From an uncultured delta proteobacterium (GTDB lineage Bacteria; Myxococcota_A; Polyangia; Polyangiales; Polyangiaceae): DNA of 10,558 nucleotides. The notes below the pieces were generated by a model. It was not told where the DNA came from. It did not search any database and saw nothing but the letters and a program-made list of their open reading frames with translations. The DNA lies in assembly GCA_903893335.1 (NCBI GenBank), contig CAITLX010000302.1, positions 1-10,558 of the forward strand, written 5' to 3'. Each line of letters opens with the position of its first letter. Position 1 is the first letter of the stretch. The translations under genes were made by a program, and so were the position numbers. This document shows, one piece after another, positions 6,246 through 10,558 of this stretch.

Positions 6246-8450
6246 ATGAAGCGCATGAGTGTTCTGTTCCCTGGGACCGCGATTCTTCTGGGCGCCATCG
6301 TGCCCGGAATGACCGCTTGCACGAGCGAAGCTGGCTCCGCCGACGGCGACCCCGTCGACCAGGCCGCAGAGGCGCTCGGAGCGCCGGTGACCGGCTGCTC
6401 GACCGGCCTGAGCGGGTACGTGGCCCTGACCAAGACGCTCACGCTCACCCTCTCGGCGGGCACCGCGACGGTGCTCTCCGCGCCGGGCGGCAAGCTGACG
6501 GGCAACGGCAACACCTGCGTCAGCGGCGCGACCACCTTGACGACGACCAACGTGTCGAAGCTGGTGGTCAATGGAACGGGTGGCGCCGACAAGTTCATCC
6601 TCGATCTCCTCCCTGGCGCGTTCGGCACGTCGATCTTCTCGGCTTCCGGCGGCGTCACGGTCGACCTCGGCGCAGGCGCGGACGCCTTCATGGTCCGTGG
6701 CAGCACGGGCGCGGACACCTACAAGTTCGGCGAGTCCGGCACGGCGGTCTACGCCGAGCTCTCGGGCGACAAGGTCGCCGACGTGAAGGTGCTCCTCACC
6801 GCCGGCGGCGGCAACTCGCTCGCGCTCACGGTGAGCACCGGCGCGGGCATCGACAACTTCAGCGGCGTGCCGCTGACCACCGAGGTCCTGTCGTTCGCGG
6901 GCACGACGCTCAGCCCGACGATCTCTTCGCTGACGAAGGCCATCACCGTCTACGGCGGCGCGGGCAACGACATCCTGCAAGGCGGCACGGGCAGCGACAC
7001 GCTGTACGGCGGCGACGGCGACGACACGTTCAAGACGGACGCGACCGGCGCCGACGGCGCCGACACGTACTGGGGCGACGTCGGCACCGACGTCATGGAC
7101 TACAGCCTGCGCGACGTGTCGCACGCGATCACCGTCACCGTCGGGCCGCACTTCGCGAACGCCGTCGGCACCGGCGACCTGAGCGTCGGCGCGACGATCA
7201 CCAACCTCGACACCGAGGACCTGGTCATCAAGATCGACGGCGCCGCGCCGGTCACGACCACCTTCTCGGCCCCGGCGGACGCGGCAGCCGTCGCCTCGCA
7301 GATCAACGCAGCGGTGGGCGCGACGGTCGCCACGGTGAACTCGGCGAACTTCCTCGTCCTGGCCACCACGACGGCGGGCATCGTCGGCACGCTCGAGGTC
7401 GTCAGCGGCACGGCGCTCACCGACCTCGGTCTGTCGGCGGCGGTGTCCACGGTCGCGGACGCCAACGACGGCTACACGGGCGAGAACGACGACGTGACCT
7501 ACACCGTGGAGAACATCTACGGCGGCAAGGGCGACGACACCATCACCGGCAGTGACCAGAAGAACGTCATCAACGGCAACGACGGCGACGACACCATCGA
7601 GGGCGGCGCGAACGCCACCTGCACCGCGCTCGCCAACGGTGACGTGCTGAGCGGCAATGCGGGCGACGACGTGCTCGTGGTCGCGAAGGCCAACTGCTGG
7701 GCCGTGCTGAACGGCAACCTCGGCGCCGACAAGGCCGACTTCGGTGGGCGCACGCTCGCCGTGACGGTCACCATCGACGGCGCCGCGAACGACGGCGAGG
7801 CTCCGCTCACCGAGAAGGTCAACGTCGCGCTCGACATCGAGACGGTGGCCGGCGGCGCGGGCAACGACGTCATCACGGGCAGCGTCAACGCCGACACGCT
7901 GATCGGCAATGCCGGCAACGACACGCTCAACGGCGGCGCTGGCGAGGACACCCTGGTGGGCGGCCTCGGCGACGACACCCTGAACGGCGGCGCTGGCTTT
8001 GACACGGCCGACTACAGCGCCGAGAGCGCGGACCTGACCATCACGCTCTGCGACGAGCCGGCCATGGCGACGGGCGCCCCGGCGCACTGCCCGGCTGCCA
8101 ACGACGGCGACGTGCTGCTCGAGGCCGACCAGGTGGTCAACTGCGAGCACGTCCTCGGCGGCACGGGGCTGGACAGCATCACGGCCGACCCGGTCGCGGT
8201 CGTGGACGTCACCCTCGAGGGCGGCGCGAACGACGACATCCTGACCGGCGGCCCCGGCGACGACCACCTCTTCGGTGACGCCGGCAACGACCAGCTGCTC
8301 GGCCTCGGCGGCGACGACTACCTGGAAGGCGGCGCGGGCGACGACACGACCCTCGGCGCGCTCGACGGCGGCAACGGCGCAGGCGACATCTGCCTGTCGG
8401 ACGCAGCCGACGTGACGACCTCGCCGGCGACGCTCAACTGCGAGCTCTGA
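6246..8450 (+). CDS. RTX calcium-binding repeat lipoprotein with inserted flagellin-IN-like domain
   Basis: A 734-residue predicted lipoprotein. The signal is MKRMSVLFPG followed by TAILLGAIVPGMTAC with Cys25 as the likely acylated residue. Residues 51-235 form an N-terminal domain shared with the second RTX protein, with Cys51 and Cys91 aligned between them. RTX nonapeptides (GGxGxDxLx, which fold into a parallel beta-roll binding Ca2+) occur in clusters at about 236-262, 425-455, 535-590 and 657-710, some 17 copies. Between clusters lie spacer modules of the type YSxxxxLTIT, ANDGE, VENVxGGxGxD. The first of these is interrupted by about 100 extra residues (304-403). Cys602/Cys615/Cys633 sit in the third spacer, and the chain ends GDIC then CEL (Cys716, Cys731). 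The protein is probably displayed on the cell surface or in the periplasm, as an adhesin, matrix or structural protein; no enzyme domain is seen. A strong terminator follows. Confidence 0.9.
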   Translation: MKRMSVLFPGTAILLGAIVPGMTACTSEAGSADGDPVDQAAEALGAPVTGCSTGLSGYVALTKTLTLTLSAGTATVLSAPGGKLTGNGNTCVSGATTLTTTNVSKLVVNGTGGADKFILDLLPGAFGTSIFSASGGVTVDLGAGADAFMVRGSTGADTYKFGESGTAVYAELSGDKVADVKVLLTAGGGNSLALTVSTGAGIDNFSGVPLTTEVLSFAGTTLSPTISSLTKAITVYGGAGNDILQGGTGSDTLYGGDGDDTFKTDATGADGADTYWGDVGTDVMDYSLRDVSHAITVTVGPHFANAVGTGDLSVGATITNLDTEDLVIKIDGAAPVTTTFSAPADAAAVASQINAAVGATVATVNSANFLVLATTTAGIVGTLEVVSGTALTDLGLSAAVSTVADANDGYTGENDDVTYTVENIYGGKGDDTITGSDQKNVINGNDGDDTIEGGANATCTALANGDVLSGNAGDDVLVVAKANCWAVLNGNLGADKADFGGRTLAVTVTIDGAANDGEAPLTEKVNVALDIETVAGGAGNDVITGSVNADTLIGNAGNDTLNGGAGEDTLVGGLGDDTLNGGAGFDTADYSAESADLTITLCDEPAMATGAPAHCPAANDGDVLLEADQVVNCEHVLGGTGLDSITADPVAVVDVTLEGGANDDILTGGPGDDHLFGDAGNDQLLGLGGDDYLEGGAGDDTTLGALDGGNGAGDICLSDAADVTTSPATLNCEL
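6951..7031 (+). repeat. RTX array 1 of the first RTX protein (3 nonapeptides)
   Basis: Three consecutive units GGAGNDILQ, GGTGSDTLY and GGDGDDTFK match the Ca2+-binding RTX consensus. They follow the N-terminal domain directly, and the same unit number follows the equivalent domain in the paralogue. Confidence 0.85.
7155..7454 (+). other. Inserted ~100-residue domain, flagellin-hook IN-like
   Basis: Comparison with the other four copies of the spacer module shows that this one is split just before its ANDG motif. The inserted residues include VIKIDGAAPV, FSAPADAAAVASQINAAVGA, FLVLATTTAGIVGTLEV and ALTDLGLSA. This order (a strand, a helix with an xQIN core, a strand, TxxG, a strand, and a terminal LGLS) is the pattern of the flagellin-hook IN motif, also common in phage tail and adhesin-like proteins. 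The paralogue has no such insert. The insertion is seen directly by alignment by eye; the family name is inference. Confidence 0.6.
7518..7610 (+). repeat. RTX array 2 of the first RTX protein
   Basis: Units GGKGDDTIT, GSDQKNVIN and GNDGDDTIE; the middle one is degenerate and lacks the Gly-x-Asp core. A partial unit GNAGDDVLV follows about 15 residues later, after a loop containing a Cys. Confidence 0.8.
7848..8006 (+). repeat. RTX array 3 of the first RTX protein (6 units)
   Basis: Six consecutive nonapeptide units run from GGAGNDVIT to GGAGFDTAD, the longest uninterrupted array in this protein. The second unit, GSVNADTLI, is degenerate, as is the second unit of the equivalent array in the paralogue (GSAGANVLV). 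Confidence 0.85.
8214..8375 (+). repeat. RTX array 4 of the first RTX protein, C-terminal
   Basis: Five units from GGANDDILT to GGAGDDTTL precede the terminal LDGGNGAGDIC. The final array and its GDIC end have direct counterparts in the second RTX protein. Confidence 0.85.
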
Positions 8451-8495
8451 AAAGAGAGGCCCGAGCTCCCCGCTCCCCCCCGCCGAGCCGGGCCC

Positions 8496-8540
8496 CCGCG
8501 AGGCCGACTCTCGAAAGAGAGCCGGCCTCGCGGCTTTTTG
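8496..8540 (+). terminator. Strong intrinsic terminator after the first RTX gene
   Basis: Arms 8496-8512 and 8517-8533 pair over 17 positions with a single A-C mismatch, closed by a GAAA tetraloop (8513-8516) and followed by CTTTTTG. The hairpin starts 46 bases after the stop codon. This is the best intrinsic terminator in the window and implies the second RTX gene has its own promoter. Confidence 0.9.
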
Positions 8541-8556
8541 TGTCGTCACGAATCGC

Positions 8557-8569
8557 CATGGGTTTGACG
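8557..8569 (+). promoter_or_regulatory. Element shared with the region upstream of the first RTX gene
   Basis: CATGGGTTTGACG here differs at two of thirteen positions from CATGGTCTTGACG at 6035-6047. Both are on the coding strand of an RTX gene, about 150 and 200 bases before the start codons, and both end in the -35-like TTGACG. A TCGTCA hexamer precedes each. Here TTGACG (8564-8569) also forms a dyad with CGTCAA (8586-8591). No matching -10 box is evident, so a non-sigma-70 promoter or an operator is possible. Confidence 0.35.
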
Positions 8570-8710
8570 TCCGCGCCTCGCGCCGCGTCAAGCCGTCGCC
8601 TCCGGCGCGTCGGGCGGGCGACCAACGCCGCGGAAGCGCGGCTGACGCGAGGGGCACGGGGCGTGCAAACGCGTGGAGGCACGCTCGGCAGGAAGCTCGA
8701 GCCACGACCC

Positions 8711-8718
8711 GAGGAGAG
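8711..8718 (+). promoter_or_regulatory. Ribosome binding site of the second RTX lipoprotein
   Basis: GAGGAGAG ends three bases before ATG at 8722, with GGAG five bases from the start. It fixes the start at MIRTFRGRHA. Confidence 0.65.
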
Positions 8719-8721
8719 ACG

Positions 8722-10365
8722 ATGATCCGCACCTTCAGGGGACGCCACGCGGCGGCGCTCGGGGCTCTGTTCTGCGCGGCGCTGGCCAGCGGATCGAGCG
8801 GCTGCGCGGGGGGGGACGACGCAGCGGCGAGCGGGGGCGGCGCGGCTGGGTCCGGCGGCGACGCCACGGCCGGCGGCGGCGGAGGAGGCTCGGGTGGTAC
8901 TGGCGGCGTTGGCGGTGCAGGCGGCGGCGGTGGTGTGGACCCCGGCGACGGTGGCGCGGACGACGCGGAGAGCCCCCGCAATGGTGGGTACGAGGGGGTC
9001 GACCTCTCGACTGTGCCGGTGGGCACGGCTCCGACCGGCTGCGTCGGCGGCCTCGACACCGGCACGAAGAAGCTCTCGCTGCACCTCGACGCCACGGTCG
9101 GCGCGCTGCTCTTGCAGGCGCCGTCGGGCGGCATCACCGCCAACGGCGTCGCGTGTACTGCGGGCGACGGATCGCCCGCCACCGCTGCGACCACGGAGAG
9201 CATCGAGGTGACCGGGGGCGACGAGGACGATATCGTCGTCGTGGACCTGTCGCAGGGCTCGTTCGGCGCGGCGATCCTCTCGAGCGGCGGCGCGATCCGC
9301 GGCGACCTCGGTGGGGGCCACAATGCCTTCGCGCTGCTCGGTACGGCCGGCAGCGACGTCGTGCGCGCGGGCCAGAGCGGTGCGAGCGTCGCGTTCGACG
9401 TGACCAACGACGGAGCGGCCGATCTCTTCGTCGCGGGCGCGACGACGCTGACGGTGAGCCTCGGGCCGGGGGCCGACACGTTCCACGCGACCGGCGCGAG
9501 CGGCACGGGCGACGCGCTCTCGGCGTCCGTGGTCGTTTATGGGGGCGACGACGACGACCTGCTCGAGGGGGGCGCAGGCGACGACGTGCTGCACGGCGGG
9601 CAGGGGCGCGACACCTTCGTGACCGCGTCGGCGCGCGACGGTGCCGACACGTACGACGGAGGCGACGACGGCGACCTCATCGACTACTCGGCGCGCGTGG
9701 AGGCGCTCGCGGTGTCGCTCGACGACGTCGCGAACGACGGAGCGAGCGGCGAGGGGGACTCGGTGCAATCGACGGTCGAGAGCGTGCTGGGCGGGAGCGG
9801 CGACGACGTGCTCATCGGCAGCGCGGGCGCCAACGTGCTCGTGGGCGGCAAGGGCAACGACACGCTCAGCGGCGGCGACGGGGACGACACGTTCGACGAG
9901 TCCGAGCCTGGCGACGGGGCGGACGTGCTCAACGGCGGCGGCGGCGCCGACAAGGTGACCTACGAGGGGCGCACCGCGAACCTGTCGATCACGCTCTGCG
10001 CGAGCGCAGCGCTCGTCGGCTGCACAGTTGGGGAGTGCGCTTGCGCGGCCAACGACGGCGAGGCGGCCGAGCACGACACGCTCGTGAACGTCGAGCACGT
10101 CGCGGGAGGCGCGGGCGCGGACACGATGGTGGGCGACGCCTCGGACAACAACCTCTACGGCAACGGCGGCGACGACTCGCTCTCGGGCGGCGACGGCAAC
10201 GACTACCTGTACGGCGACGAGGGCAGCGACAAGCTCTTCGGAGGCAACGGCGACGACTACCTCGACGGCGCGGCGGGCACCGATACCTTCGACGGCGGAG
10301 GCGGCACGGGCGACATCTGCATCGTCGCGGCGAGCGAGAGCCGCGTCGCCTGCGAGCTCTACTGA
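8722..10365 (+). CDS. RTX calcium-binding repeat lipoprotein, paralogue of the preceding gene
   Basis: A 547-residue predicted lipoprotein with a signal MIRTFRGRHA, a hydrophobic stretch AALGALFCAALA and a lipobox S-S-G-C (Cys28). A Gly/Ala/Ser-rich linker (29-75) would hold the folded part away from the membrane. Residues 107-270 match the N-terminal domain of the preceding RTX protein, with Cys107 and Cys145 conserved and shared blocks such as G-x-FGxxIxSxxG followed by a DLGxG turn. RTX arrays lie at 273-299, 356-391 and 461-529, about 14 units in all, separated by two spacer modules (321-358 and 413-463). The second spacer carries four Cys (426, 434, 439, 441). The chain ends GDIC and CELY, with Cys532 and Cys544 as a likely disulfide. 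It is shorter than its neighbour mainly because it has fewer spacers and lacks the 100-residue insert. No enzyme domain is visible; a Ca2+-stabilised surface protein is the best guess. Confidence 0.9.
   Translation: MIRTFRGRHAAALGALFCAALASGSSGCAGGDDAAASGGGAAGSGGDATAGGGGGGSGGTGGVGGAGGGGGVDPGDGGADDAESPRNGGYEGVDLSTVPVGTAPTGCVGGLDTGTKKLSLHLDATVGALLLQAPSGGITANGVACTAGDGSPATAATTESIEVTGGDEDDIVVVDLSQGSFGAAILSSGGAIRGDLGGGHNAFALLGTAGSDVVRAGQSGASVAFDVTNDGAADLFVAGATTLTVSLGPGADTFHATGASGTGDALSASVVVYGGDDDDLLEGGAGDDVLHGGQGRDTFVTASARDGADTYDGGDDGDLIDYSARVEALAVSLDDVANDGASGEGDSVQSTVESVLGGSGDDVLIGSAGANVLVGGKGNDTLSGGDGDDTFDESEPGDGADVLNGGGGADKVTYEGRTANLSITLCASAALVGCTVGECACAANDGEAAEHDTLVNVEHVAGGAGADTMVGDASDNNLYGNGGDDSLSGGDGNDYLYGDEGSDKLFGGNGDDYLDGAAGTDTFDGGGGTGDICIVAASESRVACELY
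8806..8946 (+). repeat. Gly-rich low-complexity linker coding region
   Basis: It encodes residues 29-75 of the second RTX protein, mostly Gly with Ala and Ser, in patterns such as GGSGGTGGVGGAGG. The core (8893-8934) uses GGT, ACT, GTT and GCA codons, which are rare elsewhere in the window. It looks like a slippage-prone tract similar to linkers of myxobacterial lipoproteins. Confidence 0.7.
9538..9618 (+). repeat. RTX array 1 of the second RTX protein (3 units)
   Basis: Units GGDDDDLLE, GGAGDDVLH and GGQGRDTFV. Position and unit number match array 1 of the preceding protein, which supports gene duplication instead of independent assembly. Confidence 0.85.
9787..9894 (+). repeat. RTX array 2 of the second RTX protein (4 units)
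   Basis: Units GGSGDDVLI, GSAGANVLV, GGKGNDTLS and GGDGDDTFD follow the first spacer module. The second unit is degenerate, as in array 3 of the preceding protein. Confidence 0.85.
10102..10308 (+). repeat. RTX array 3 of the second RTX protein, C-terminal
   Basis: Seven units from GGAGADTMV to GAAGTDTFD, several with Tyr in the hydrophobic position (NDYLYGDEG, DDYLDG), leading into the terminal GGGGTGDIC. It is the longest array in this protein. Confidence 0.85.
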
Positions 10366-10558
10366 GCGGATCGCACCGGTGGCGCGATGCCGCTGCGCGG
10401 ACCTCGGTCGCGCGCCGGGCGGGCGCTGCGAGGCGCGAGCGCGCGCAGCCGCTCGACCATGCGGACCAGAGCCTCGGTGTCGCGCGAGCAGTAGGCGAGG
10501 AGCGCCTCGCGCAGGCCGGCTCGCTCGTCGGCGGGCAGCGTGGCGTCGAACATCAGGC
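10359..10558 (-). CDS. C-terminal fragment of a DUF2779-like protein (start beyond window)
   Basis: About 66 codons are visible and the frame stays open to the window edge, so this is the end of a larger gene. The segment ADERAGLREALLAYCSRD continuing into TEALVRMVERLRALA matches what I know of the C-terminal end of DUF2779, where YCxxDTxAM followed by a Leu-rich helix is typical. The Y-C-S-R-D spacing equals the Exo III (YxxxD) motif of DEDDy 3'-5' exonucleases, so nuclease-related activity is possible, though the other motifs would lie outside. The last 25 residues are an Arg/Pro/Ala-rich tail. The TAG stop overlaps the end of the convergent RTX gene by seven bases, leaving no room for a terminator. 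The Met codon at 10551-10553 is probably internal. Confidence 0.7.
   Translation of the reverse strand, partial: LMFDATLPADERAGLREALLAYCSRDTEALVRMVERLRALAPRSARPARDRGPRSGIAPPVRSAQ

Noticed and set aside
6225..9506. Open frame of over 1000 codons on the minus strand across both RTX genes
   Set aside because: It is antisense to two well-supported genes and their terminator. Its product is mostly Arg, Val, Ala, Asp and Pro with no domain, as expected when GC-rich codons with regular GGC/GAC repeats are read backwards.
9538..10308. Tandem DNA repeats or CRISPR-like array
   Set aside because: The periodicity of about 27 bases comes from RTX nonapeptide codons. The units vary, stay in frame, and have no spacers of unrelated sequence.

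Overview
The window comes from a very GC-rich bacterial chromosome. Third codon positions are almost all G or C, and long open frames on the opposite strand are therefore common. Four of the six complete proteins look exported: three carry clear lipoprotein signal peptides and a fourth has a convincing one if an unusual start codon is accepted. Gly-rich lipoprotein linkers, RTX-type lipoproteins and genes of unknown function suggest Myxococcota (Polyangiales-like). That placement is inference from style, not from a marker gene.

Layout. Bases 1-96 hold a sharply AT-rich patch followed by a small GC-rich hairpin. They run into a plus-strand lipoprotein gene of unknown function (97-1485) whose signal peptide reads back to a probable CTG start. 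Facing it, five bases away, is a minus-strand set of three genes. In transcription order these are an integral-membrane M48 (HtpX-like) zinc protease with an extra C-terminal domain (5844-3931), an alpha/beta-hydrolase that seems to lack the catalytic histidine (3847-3005), and a lipoprotein predicted to be a beta-propeller (2930-1491). Gaps of 83 and 74 bases allow an operon but do not prove one.

A 401-base non-coding region (5845-6245) separates the protease from a divergent plus-strand pair of paralogous calcium-binding RTX lipoproteins (6246-8450 and 8722-10365). A strong intrinsic terminator (8496-8540) lies between the two, so each is probably its own transcription unit. A near-identical 13-base element containing TTGACG lies upstream of both. 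The last 200 bases hold the C-terminal end of a minus-strand DUF2779-like protein, whose stop codon overlaps the end of the second RTX gene.

The most interesting part is the RTX pair. Both proteins have a lipobox instead of relying only on type I export, share an N-terminal domain of about 190 residues that I cannot assign to a named family, and share a C-terminal two-cysteine signature. Both use a repeated spacer module of about 40 residues between calcium-binding arrays. One point in that module varies greatly in length: no insert, a Cys-bearing loop of 14-18 residues, or, in the first protein, a domain of about 100 residues resembling the flagellin-hook IN motif. No type I secretion genes, RNA genes, CRISPR array or recognisable insertion sequence is visible.
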